A stretch of 64,000 nucleotides of DNA from Didymella arachidicola (lineage: Eukaryota; Ascomycota; Dothideomycetes; Pleosporales; Didymellaceae): positions 682,001 to 746,000 of the forward strand of contig CM049994.1 in assembly GCA_016630955.3 (NCBI GenBank). Reading direction: 5' to 3'. Both the position numbers and the translations under genes were made by a program. Positions within the stretch are counted from its first letter, which is position 1. The number at the start of each line of letters is the position of its first letter. Of this stretch, positions 20,907 to 30,661 are shown piece after piece. Under the pieces are notes generated by a model. The model was given only the letters and a program-made list of their open reading frames with translations. It did not search any database and was not told where the DNA came from.

Positions 20907-21815
20907 TCATGTCTCAGCAAACGAATACAGTCCTTCACGATCCTCGACCGGAACTTCGAGGGTTGCCTCCTCAATGTCCTTTCCGTCGACCTTGATACCC
21001 GCCCTCATAACATCCCCCGTCTTCACAGGCCCAACACCCTTGGGCGTCCCCGTCAAAATGATATCACCCGCCTCGAGCGTCATCACCCTGCTGATGGCGC
21101 TCAATTGTCTTGGAATGCGGTGAAGCATCAGCTCGGTGCTGTCGGACTGCTTCATCTCGCCGTTCACGGACAGCCACAGATGCGCGTTCTGGGGATCAGG
21201 GATCCGCGACTTGGCAATGAGCTGCGAGATGGGCAGGAAGGTGTCGAAGCCCTTTGCTATGGACCACGGGAGCCCCTTGCGCTTCGCTTCGTCTTGCACG
21301 TTGCGCCCCGTCATGTCGATGGCGAGGAGGTAGCCTGTTCTGTTCGTCAATCTCAGATTCCCCAACATATACTTCGTCTCTAGATCCCCCTCTTGTTCCC
21401 CTTCATCGTCAATATCTCTTCCCCCCCAACATATACCATAGCTCCTCCTACACATGATTCAAAAACAATTCACCCACCTGAAATAGCCTCCAGCGCCCCC
21501 TTCTCATCATCCTCCCTCAGATCCCTCAACTGCTTCCCAATCACCAGCCCCAGCTCAACCTCATAATGCACCGTCACACCCCTGGGCTTCAGCACCGGCC
21601 CCGCGCCCGGCAGCAGGATCGAGGACGCGGGCTTGAGGAAGAAGAAGGGCTGCTTGGGCGTGGCGCTGTTGAGCTCCGCGATGTGGTCGGCGTAGTTGCG
21701 GCCTATGCACATAATCTGGGTGCGTCAGTCTGTCCGTTCGGTGCTGGTGAGAGTCAAGGGAGTAGACTCAACGCACCTTGCGGCAATTCCGCGCGATTGA
21801 CTGCGCGCTTGCCAT
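20907..21815 (-). CDS. FAHD1-type fumarylacetoacetate hydrolase family protein
   Basis: Three exons: 21815-21777, 21715-21478 and 21334-20907, giving 234 residues, close to FAHD1 proteins. The 13-residue first exon (MASAQSIARNCRK) leads into IMCIGRNYADHIAELN. Metal and catalytic residues of the FAH fold are present: HYEVELGLVIGK (paired Glu), LAIDMTGRNVQ (Asp) and KGFDTFLPIS (Lys). The C-terminus carries the family's IILTGTPKGVGPV. Members act as acylpyruvate hydrolases or oxaloacetate decarboxylases, often mitochondrial. The 143-nt second intron is long, but its splice joins EAISG-YLLAIDM correctly. It converges on the Zn-cluster gene with only 38 bp between stop codons, so the transcripts probably overlap. 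Confidence 0.92.
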
Positions 21816-22092
21816 GTTGCAAGCGAGTTGTGTGTATGTATAAGTAACGAGAGGGAAACTCGACGGGAAAGTGCACAGTAAAGGTCAAAGGTGCGATACC
21901 GCAACCAAATCAACCACCGTCAATTGCCGGCAGCTGTCCCGTAGCGCGTCGTGAGCTGCATCCCTGCACACCCCACACACGCCGAGGTCCCAGTCCCCAC
22001 TGCGTCATCGCCCGCAACACCACCCAAACAGTCCCCATCCCAAACAAACGTCGCCTCGACGCCAGAAGAACAGCACCCCGGAAGCGAATAAA

Positions 22093-22492
22093 ATGCACCT
22101 CGCAGAAATCCTCAGCGATCTCGTCAGTCTGAGGGCTGGGGTTTGTGTATGCGTCCCCTTCCCCATACTACACAATCCTCACACAATACAATTATTATAC
22201 TACATCGTACTAACGCGCACAGGACCCCGCCGCAGCTCTCGCCCTCGTATCCGCGCGCCCCTCCCCTTCTTCTTCTTCTTCTTCCTCTTCCTCTGCCTCC
22301 TCCTCCGCCGCCGCCGCCGCCGCCGCGACGCAAAACGACGATAAAGATGAGGATGAGGATGGGGATGAGGATCTCCAACGCGCAAGGGAGCTTGTGGGGT
22401 TGCATTACGATGTCCGGGAGCGGTGTCGGAGGGGCGAGTTGAGTCATGGGTTGGCGGAGGCGAGGAGTATGGTGGAGCGCGCGGTGGGGTGA
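22093..22492 (+). CDS. Small acidic low-complexity protein, unknown
   Basis: Two exons, 22093-22122 and 22223-22492, giving 99 residues. The intron has a perfect branch site (GTACTAAC) and CACAG acceptor. MHLAEILSDL joins DPAAALALVS, then a run of about 14 Ser and 9 Ala encoded by TCT/TCC and GCC microsatellites, an acidic run (DDKDEDEDGDED), and a helical end (ARELVGLHYDVRERCRRGELS, HGLAEARSMVERAVG). The two ordered ends look conserved-type, with the middle expanded by slippage. No function can be assigned. Divergent from the FAHD gene (277 bp). Confidence 0.65.
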
Positions 22493-23277
22493 AGGAGGGT
22501 GTGGGAAGAGGGTTTGAGGGGTTGGGCTGAGCGGAGAGTGGAGGGGGAGTGTCTGATTTGATTGAGATGAGCATAAGGTACGTTAAAGAAGTGTGTCTCG
22601 GAAGGATTCTTGGATTTGGGATTCATGGTTTGTGGCTTTTTCGAGAGGTCTGGGGGTGTGTGGGCGTTGGCGGTTCTGACTTCTTACATCTGGGCTTTCT
22701 TGGGGATCTTTTCTCTTCTGTATAGTGTCCTCAGCGCTGGATCATTGGCTGTTGGTGTTCGCTCTGAATCATGTTGGAGGTGACACTGCAGCAAGTGTTT
22801 AAGAAATCATGATGAACCAATACAACGGCAAGTGACACTAAGAAGACGGACATCGTGCTCCAGATTTACGCGACTAGGTGTTCGGTCAATTTCGAGGCAA
22901 GTGATTAGTGGTCGCTGCGCTGTTGTTGCAAAGTACATACCTTTTAAACGTAACTCTAAACGACAGGCAGATGGTGTACACCAACGCGGACCTTGAATTA
23001 ACAAGACGGTGACGATTAGATGCACATGTCCGTTCGTCAAGCTCGTCCTTATGCACTTCCATGCGTTAATGCTATCTGAGCTGTAACCCGACAAGCCGAG
23101 CGACGGCCCGACCCCTTCCTGAGCTTATCACGAGCTTGACTCTTCCCCAAGGGAGCACCTCCAACGTAAGTTGATAATCATTCCCGCGTAATCTTTCACT
23201 CTTTATCAACATGCATCATGTCTCCAGACCGGCGCGACCCTTTCCGTTGCGCCGTTTGAACCACGTGTGAATCGACA
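22493..23277. other. Intergenic region before the DUF202 gene
   Basis: Strongly G/T-rich just after the small gene, then unremarkable. A minus-strand open frame (22807-23094) has no motif. The right end is the DUF202 promoter. Confidence 0.4.
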
Positions 23278-24165
23278 ATGACCGAGCCCAACCATATGCA
23301 ACATGCCGCGACGCTACATGAATGCGCGCGTCGCGAATCTCATCCAGACTCCGAAGAAGCTGTGCAGATTGAGTGTCAACGCGTTGCACGAGAGCTTCAG
23401 CCATACTGTATCAAATCGAGAACGGCCTCACGTGCGTCCAGTCATGACCACACCCGAACGCGACAGTCATCTCGCATAGCTTCAGTTGCATCCAACGCAC
23501 CACTCCAGGACCGCAACTCTTTAGGGAGTTATGCCACCACATACTCAGACGCGACGCGCTCCGAGGGCAGCTCGCTGCAAGAAGTGCTCTGGTACAGCCC
23601 AGTCGTAAAGTTCTGGACAACACACGTGAGGCATGTTGGCTGCTATACCAATTCCACATAATCTGCTAACATAAACAGCCTTACGATAGACGAAGGAGCT
23701 CACAGGGACCATCTGGGTACGCAACGCACTCAACCTCCAGTTACTGCTCCTTCTAACACCTTCCAGCGCTCGAAAGGACCTTCCTTGGCTATCTGCGAAC
23801 ATCTCTCATCCTGGTCATGACAGGCGTTATAATCGCACAGCTCTTCCGGATACAGCGTGCCTTGCACCCAAATCCCACGATTGGCTTCTATGTTATCGGG
23901 AAACCGCTTAGCGTGGCATTCATCGGCATGGCCATCTTTGTGCTCCTTGTCGGCGTGGTTCGATTCTGGCGGCTCCAGGATGCCCTGGTCAGAGGAAAGG
24001 CACTTGCGGGTGGGTGGGAGATCTTTGTGATTATGGCTTTAAGCGCTCTTGTAAGTAGTCTGATGCTTTTGTGGTGATTGAGTGAAAGAAGCTGATGCTG
24101 CCCAGCTCTTGATAGCTTCATTTGCACTTGTCTTGGCTGTTAACATCGACAAAGCAATGTCGTAA
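23278..24165 (+). CDS. DUF202-domain membrane protein (with a GC-AG intron)
   Basis: Four exons: 23278-23630, 23679-23716, 23767-24050 and 24106-24165, giving 244 residues. Residues 1-105 are polar and disordered. The DUF202 core follows: FWTTHVSLTIDEGAHRDHLA then LERTFLGYLRTSL, with three membrane spans (LILVMTGVIIAQLFRI; VAFIGMAIFVLLVGVVRFW; and LLIASFALVLAV in the last exon). The first intron must start GC, at 23631 (AG|GCATGT), because only that junction gives THVSLTIDEGAHRDHL in frame with LERTF; its branch CTGCTAAC is ideal. The obvious GTGAGG eight bases earlier puts the downstream exons out of frame. The last exon is chosen over read-through at 24075 because it completes the third span. 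Fungal DUF202 proteins are relatives of bacterial YidH and vacuolar proteins; the role is unknown. Confidence 0.88.
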
Positions 24166-24696
24166 ACTGTCGTTGTATTGGTTGTTAGTGAATTGCGATC
24201 TATTCGGACTGATGTCGGTCGGTATGCCGTATATTCTCGGTGCGCACATCGAAACTACCCCAACAATTTGGAGTCGATCTGCAGCATGCTGCATGATATC
24301 AGGGTGCAGATAAGGTGTGTCAAGCATCTGTCGCAACGTTGCGCTACTCTTATCTGCATCTTGGAAAGCGTGCATTGCATACCTAGTCCGATCTGCACTC
24401 TCTAGGACGGTTTCGGCAAGCCGCATGTGTAACCCTGGACGTTCGTCGCGGAGATAGACACTTGCACCTACCACACCTTATCATAAGTGCCGAGTTCAGT
24501 GGAGCAAGGTGATCAACTTATCTCAAGAACGAATGTGACTCCAACTTTGCTCCAAAGAGTTCGTTGTAATGTCGTTCTGCAGACACCATGCGTACCGTCC
24601 AGATGGGATCCGGGTCCAAGTATCGGACCTCGATATAAGGATCTATGAACTCCCTCTTAACACTCGATCGCCCCAATTGAAGATCTTCAATACGCA
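24166..24696. other. Spacer between DUF202 and DUR3-type genes
   Basis: 531 bp with no supported gene. Open frames on both strands are short and without motifs. It presumably holds the permease promoter; no clear nitrogen-control GATA cluster stood out by eye. Confidence 0.4.
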
Positions 24697-26924
24697 ATGG
24701 CAGAATCTGCATCCGTCGTACTGCCTGTCGGCGCCGGTTATGGTAAGTACAAATTGACCTTCAGTGCGAAACACGCTCATATCTCTAGGCGTCGTCGTCG
24801 GTATCGGATTTTTCTTCGCCTTCCTGATGATGGGCATATCCTGGACACAGAACCGATATACAGCGTACTCGACGAAACAGTCTGAAGAGTTCAACACCGC
24901 ATCTCGGTCTGTCAAGCCTGGACTCATTGCCTCTGGCATCGTCTCAGCTTGGACTTGGGCTGCTACACTGCTGCAGTCAAGTTCTGTAAGTCGATCAGCT
25001 GTAGGGTTGCGTAGCTCACTGACTCGCATCAGGTTGCATACAAATATGGAGTTGCAGGTCCGTTTTGGTACGCAGCAGGAGCCACTGTGCAAATTCTTTT
25101 GTTCTCTATTCTGGCCTGCAAGGTTAAGCAGAATGCGCCACGATGCCACACCTATCTTGAAATCATCAATGCAAGATATGGTCGCGTAGCTCATCTGGTC
25201 TTCATGGTCTTTGCCTTCATCACCAATATACTCGTTGGGAGTCAGCTTTTGCTGGGTGGAAGTGCGGTCGTCACTGCATTGACCGGCATGAACGTATATG
25301 CTGCCATCTTCCTTATCCCAGTTGGTAAGTGATGTCTCCCACCAACGACTTTCAAAGCTAATTTGACAAGGTGTCTGCGCGTACGTCATCCTAGGAGGCC
25401 TTCGAGCAACATTCCTCTGCGACTACTCGCACACTTTAATCTTGATGATCATCATCTTGTACTTCATGTTCCACGCCTACGCCACAAGCGATCTCATCGG
25501 ATCACCCAGCGCCATGTACGACCTACTGAAGACCGCTACGATATCCCGGCCCATCGAAGGCAACCACGAGGGCTCCTACGTTACACTGAAATCCAATTTG
25601 GGTCTCATCTTCGGCGTGATTCAGCTTTGCTCTGGATCCGGGACAGTCTTCCTCGACCAAGCGTATTGGCAGCGAGCGATTGCCTCGCAGCCCTCGACAG
25701 CGGTGAAGGCATACATCCTGGGTGGCATTGCTTGGTTTGCGATTCCTTTCGGATTCTCATCAACCTTGGGACTGGCTGCCGCGGCACTCATCGATCATCC
25801 AAGCTTTCCGACATATCCCAATGTGCCAAGCGCACAGGAGATCTCAGCTGGACTGGCTGCTCCGTACGCAGCTATTGCATTGCTTGGGAAGAGCGGAGCT
25901 GCTGCGCTGCTCGTTGTGCTGTTCATGGCAGTCACGTCCTGTGCGTCAGCGGAGCTCATTGCCGTGTCGAGTCTTTTGACATTCGACGTTTACAAAGAAT
26001 ACATTCAACCCGAGGCTACGCCACAGCAGCTTATCTTCGTCTCTCACATTATGATCTGCTTCTTCGGACTGGTTATGGCAGTCTTTGCTTGCATCTGGAA
26101 CGTCGCAACAATTGATCTTGGATGGCTCTTCTTGTAAGATTTGTTACATGCTACCGATTGTGTCAATACTAATAGCGATCAGGGTGATGGGTCTTCTCAT
26201 CGGCGGTGCCGTCTTTCCTGCCGCTTTCACAATCATCTGGAAGAAACAGACTCGCATCGGAGCCATCTCGGGCTGCCTATGCGGCCTTGCGGCTGGCCTC
26301 ATCGCCTGGCTGACAACGGCATATAACTACTATGGAGAGGTCACCGTCGCTTCCACTGGAACCGAATACGCTACCTTGGCGGGCAATTTGGCCGCCATCA
26401 TGACAGGTCTTATCGTGACCACCGTCATCTCCCTCATCAAGCCAGATGACTTCGACTGGGAAGTTACTCGCGCCATCAACGCTATACCAGTCAGCGAGGG
26501 AGTCAGGACGGATGGTGCCGAATCACCAGAGCGGACTGCGCCACCGTCCGTCGATGAAAAAGAGGACAGTAAGACCACACCACCTTCTCCAGTTGCCACA
26601 ACCTTGGATGCCGATGCCGAAACGGCTCTTCACGTATCCCCTAGCCGCACCGATGACTCTCCTTCGTCGCTACGCAGCGCCTTCAAGCTCGCTTGCATAT
26701 CGTCCTTCCTCTTGACCTTCATTCTAGACTTTTTAATTCCCATGCCTATGTTCTTCAGCCATTACATCTTCAGTAAGGGCTTCTTCACGGCGTGGGTGGT
26801 TATCAGCTTCATCTGGGTGTTTGTCAGTAGCGCTATAAGTTGCTTCTTGCCTATTTGGGAGACGAGGACATTCTGGGGAGAGCTGTGGGGCAAGATCAGG
26901 GCGGGTGGCGTTGTTGGGAAGTGA
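24697..26924 (+). CDS. dur3: DUR3-type urea/polyamine sodium:solute symporter
   Basis: Five exons: 24697-24742, 24789-24985, 25033-25324, 25371-26133 and 26183-26924, all with short introns (46-49 nt), giving 679 residues. It is a sodium:solute symporter (SSS) family protein with about 15 membrane spans. Typical segments are GVVVGIGFFFAFLMMGISW, VAYKYGVAGPFWYAAGATVQ, VILGGLRATFLCDYSHT, GSGTVFLDQAYWQRAIA, ALLVVLFMAVTSCASAELIA and VMGLLIGGAVFPAAFT. In fungi this family takes up urea, and some members polyamines. Between the last spans there is a hydrophilic loop rich in Ser/Thr/Pro/Glu (about residues 530-590), a likely site for regulation or ubiquitylation. Expression in this family is normally nitrogen-repressed; that is family knowledge. 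Confidence 0.93.
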
Positions 26925-27095
26925 GATGATATTGTGCAAGTGAAGGTGCACTTTTACCTGCGCTGCTTGTACCACAGGCACCGGCCGCAACTAGATGATA
27001 TAAGAGTTATCTCCTCCACAACTTTCTTCTTCTTACTCATCACTACCACACCCCAGCACACTTGACCACAAATCGACAAACCCCTCTGCATCGCA

Positions 27096-27882
27096 ATGGC
27101 GCCTCGAGCTCCAAGGCCGCCCGCTCAGAAACCAAAGCCTGCACGCTCGCGCGGTGTCGCGAAGTCCAGCAAAGCGCAGAGTTCGAAGTCTAGCATTGCA
27201 GACAACCCAGCTCTGAAGGCAGTGCTAGCGATGTAAGTTAGAGCAGGCCCTGGACTAAAGATAGTCGTTGACCGCAGGCAGCGCTGAAAAGAATCGCACC
27301 GACTCGCCTCTACTCCGTCTTCCAGGCGAGATTCGCAGCCTGATCTACAAGCATGTCTTCGCCGATCACCACATCGAGGTCTGGTTGGATTGGAGCAACT
27401 TTACCATGGTTGTCAACAAGGAACCAGATCATTTTCCATGTAAAGACAGGTTCTCAAGGAGTTGGTTCTCAAGGAGTTGGTCCCAGCTCCTTAGCCTCAC
27501 CTTTGCTTGCAGACAGTTGCACAAAGAGACTAGGTCACTTCCCTGTAACATGAACGTAATTAGGTTCAGAAATTCGTTAGATTTTTACCTTTGTGTGGAG
27601 ATCGCCCCAAAGGAGTTACTGGCACGCATTACGAACATTCAATTCGACGAGGCCGATTATGACAAGTACCGTCGAGGACTGTCAAGGCTCAGGGCACTTC
27701 CCGACCCCAAAAACGTGTTCGTAAAGTCTGTATATGGAGATAAGATCCTGCGAGAAGGCGAATTCGTGGAGCGTGCATGCAAACAGGAGGCTAAGTGGCA
27801 GCTGTTCCTTGCACAGGAGTCTGACGACGAAGAAGACGACGAGAGTGGATATTACCTAAATATAAACGAATTGGAGTTCTAG
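27096..27882 (+). CDS. LLRLP-motif protein A (245 aa, function unknown)
   Basis: Exons 27096-27232 and 27282-27882. The acceptor used is the second AG of CAGGCAG; the first gives an immediate stop. Exon 1 encodes a basic, Pro/Lys/Ser-rich tail. Exon 2 starts with the family motif SPLLRLPGEIRSLIYKHVF, then an LTFACRQLHKETRSLP block, a central alpha/beta part and an acidic end (SDDEEDDESGYY). This is a Dothideomycete-rich type of short protein related in its motif to 2EXR/DUF7730 and F-box-like domains; no biochemical role is known to me. It contains an exact 15-bp tandem duplication giving FSRSW twice (27451-27480). It shares its intron position and phase with the copies at 28.1, 49.7 and 52.2 kb. 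Confidence 0.78.
27451..27480 (+). repeat. 15-bp in-frame tandem duplication
   Basis: TTCTCAAGGAGTTGG occurs twice back to back inside LLRLP gene A, adding five residues (FSRSW) without breaking the frame. The copies are identical, so the event is probably recent. Confidence 0.95.
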
Positions 27883-28060
27883 GATGCATGGTAGGATTCT
27901 CAGTAAAGGCAAAAGGAAGAATGACTTTCTCTCAAATGCACATGGGCGTATAAATGGCTTCGTCCAGTCTTGAAGTGACCGCGGTGACACTTCAACATTA
28001 AGACACAATTCCAGGTGGTTCTATTCTCTTTCACTTTCCCTTTCACCACACTATGTCATC

Positions 28061-28754
28061 ATGCAAACAACAGTATATGCGCAGGGGTCCCACCTTCTCG
28101 AACGAGCGGCCAACTCTGAACACAACCACAGCGGATCTTCAGAAACTACGACACACAACAGCGTGCCATCAGTCAAGCGCAAGGCGTCCGGGTCGACCGA
28201 CCACAAAAGACAGCACCCGTACAATACACGCAATGTGGCAGCTCGCGACAACATGTAAGTTGGGAGATGTTACGCAGCTGCATATTAGCTGACCCGCGCG
28301 CAGCACTGAGCGCAACCGCAAGTGTTCCCCTTTCCTCCGCCTACCAGGAAAGATTCGCAATCGCATCTACAAATATGTTTTTGGAGGCAATATGATCCTA
28401 GTCGACGGCGAGGTAGTCATTGGGCCAAATGGATATGATCGATCGAATTGGCTGAGTCTGTTCACACCCACTCTCGTCTGTCGGGACGTCTACAATGAGA
28501 CGAAGTTGCTGCCGTGGTCTTGCAACTGCGTTCGCCTATACCCCCACCATTTGCACTATTCGACGTGGATCGATCGCGTTACCGCAGAGATGAGAAGTGC
28601 CATTCGCACCGTGGAGTTCTACATTCCCTATGCCAAATCCGATCAACACCTCCGCAAGATGATGTCAATCGCACAGCAGCACTTCCCAGGAATCAAGAAA
28701 GTCTACTTCAATGTATTGCTAACGCTGCGTGAGAATGAGTTCGTTGACTCATGA
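28061..28754 (+). CDS. LLRLP-motif protein B, probably shortened by a nonsense codon
   Basis: Exons 28061-28254 and 28304-28754 give 214 residues, with the same phase-2 intron (AT|GTAAGT) as its neighbour. Exon 1 is Ser/Thr/Lys-rich. Exon 2 carries SPFLRLPGKIRNRIYKYVFGG, then LVCRDVYNETKLLPWSCN, and VEFYIPYAKSD. The frame ends at TGA (28752-28754) after NEFVDS, but the same frame continues for 26 codons to TAA at 28833-28835 with EHMLELARKHGWHVIFGQE, which aligns with ERACKQEAKWQLFLAQE of protein A. The stop is therefore probably a nonsense mutation near the 3' end, with stop-codon read-through a less likely option. It is a tandem paralogue of A. Confidence 0.65.
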
Positions 28755-28835
28755 TCACTGAAAGAACATATGCTGGAGCTCGCTCGTAAGCATGGTTGGC
28801 ATGTCATCTTCGGGCAGGAGTACAACGATGAATAA

Positions 28836-29612
28836 GGACTTGCCCAGACTATGTGCATACGAGAACTATCAGTGAGGGCTTATTCCGAGAGCAAAAAGCC
28901 ATGGCAGCTATGGTTGTGATGGCAGCAACAGGATCTTCGACAGAAAGTTTGCATACATTCGAACTAAGAGAACTGCCGAAACATGTATGAGCAAGACCAG
29001 GCTGGGTGAAAAAGCTTTGCAAACAGCCGTCAGGCAAAAGGCAACATGATTACCGGAAGGATGCTTATAGAGCAATTTGAGTGAAGTCTTGCAGGCGCAA
29101 AAATCCTACTAGAAGTCAGGCCCTAGCACACCAATATGAACCAGGACCTGAAATCGATTTTGCACATCTGTCATCCAACACACACAAACCGTGTCAACGA
29201 CGTAGTGTAAAGAGCCACAACTGACCTTTCGATTATATCATTCAAGATGAGGACGGGATTCGTTGCTCCTCATTAATTTCCTGAATACTTTCTTCGATCT
29301 CTGCGTTGTCTCCTGTCGCACGCGGTCTAAATGCCTTCGCCAAACCATCTTCACATGCACGACCATCGATGGCACTTGTGCGTACGACAAATACGCACTC
29401 AGATATCCAGTTCCTCGACTCAGAGACCTGACACTGGCCAAGAAGCTCAGGATACAATGTTGTTGGAGTGTATTACGAGACACTAGCGGAGCTGCTACTC
29501 ACGGAGGAGATGGGCGATCGAAATTTAATAGTTAAACCAAGAGCTCTTTCTGTCCGCTGCAATGCACTTGTAACATCGCTCACTACAGCTTGGAAACTTT
29601 CCCGCCATCCAG
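28836..29612. other. Intergenic, no supported gene
   Basis: Opposing open frames at 29238-29535 have no recognisable motif. The region separates LLRLP gene B from the 3' end of the DsbA-like gene. Confidence 0.4.
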
Positions 29613-30245
29613 TCACGCAATATTCTTCTCCAACCACTCCTCCCACTGCTTCTCCGTCCAACTGCTCGAAATATCATTGTTCACGATCCCATCAAACACC
29701 ACAGTCGGCGTGACATGCACGCCCTGCGCGCGATTGAACTTGGTCTGCGCCTTCACGAAATCCGTCACCCCATTTCCCGCATTCAGCCCCCCGTCCTTAT
29801 CCGGCTTATCACTGATCTCCAGCAGCTCATACACCTTGTTCTCGTCGACACCGACGCTGCCTGCAATCTTCGCAAGGCGCTTGTACGTGTTGTTGCGCGT
29901 CTCGTTGACGACGTTGGCGTCGAAGAAGGCCTTTTGCTGCGCAAACAGCGCGGCGCTGAAGTCGTAGAACTTGTCAGGCTGGACTTTCAGCACGGCAAAT
30001 CCGGCTTCGTGGGTCAGTGTGCTTGAGGGGTGCCAGGGCTGGATCTGTTGGCGGAAGATGGTGACGACGCGGTCCGAGTACTTTTCTAGAAGGGTTTTGC
30101 GCAAGGGAGTGTTGTAGACGGTGTTGAACAGCTTGGCGCTGAATGGGCACACGTAGTCGAGGTAGATCTCAATCGTATGTGTTGCCTTGGGCTGGATCGC
30201 AGTGGAGGCGAGCTTTTGCCCGGCGAATTTGGGGGCGAGGGCCAT
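29613..30245 (-). CDS. DsbA-like thioredoxin-fold protein
   Basis: Single exon, 210 residues. The start is the ATG before ALAPKFAGQKL; an ATG 14 codons upstream is in frame but lies in poorer sequence. Thioredoxin-fold features are THTIEIYLDYVCPFSAKLF, with a single Cys (CPFS) in place of CxxC, FRQQIQPWHPSS, the helical insertion, and VHVTPTVVFDGIVNN with the cis-Pro of the fold. Such one-Cys proteins are usually GST-kappa/FrnE-like or thioredoxin-like proteins of unknown substrate; a classic disulphide oxidoreductase is unlikely without the second Cys. No signal peptide is seen, so it is probably cytosolic. Confidence 0.85.
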   Translation of the reverse strand: MALAPKFAGQKLASTAIQPKATHTIEIYLDYVCPFSAKLFNTVYNTPLRKTLLEKYSDRVVTIFRQQIQPWHPSSTLTHEAGFAVLKVQPDKFYDFSAALFAQQKAFFDANVVNETRNNTYKRLAKIAGSVGVDENKVYELLEISDKPDKDGGLNAGNGVTDFVKAQTKFNRAQGVHVTPTVVFDGIVNNDISSSWTEKQWEEWLEKNIA

Positions 30246-30661
30246 GTTGCTGGTGGAGTGGGCTGCGGTTGTGATGAGGGAAGTCAATTGGAATCACCAA
30301 GCTATATGAGATAGGGGAGTAGGGGAGGTTGTGCAAGATCACGCAAGATCGCTGGAGGGGTAGCTTCGGAAGCTCTGGAGCACGAGTATGACGTTGACGA
30401 TTGACGAATGCTTCGCCGAGTCCTTTCTTGGAAAGCTTCCAGTGCAGTGTGAGTGCTATTGGTAATATGTGGTAGTCCAGATCACTCCTTGAAGAGAACT
30501 GCACCAGATGTTGGGTCGCCCCAGACATAATCTTGCACTCGCCTCAGGATGTGGGCAGAGCTCCCAGTGCCCCACATCTCCGCACACCTCCGAGCCCTCA
30601 GCATGCAACACCACATCCCCGCACTGTTGAGCGGCTCCGGCCTCACCACATTCTTGTTACC
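30246..30661. promoter_or_regulatory. Divergent promoter, DsbA-like / ANCHR-like
   Basis: 416 bp between two divergent starts. The ANCHR-like frame is open upstream to 30533, but that extension is Pro/His-rich and looks like translated 5' UTR. No specific element is claimed. Confidence 0.35.
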
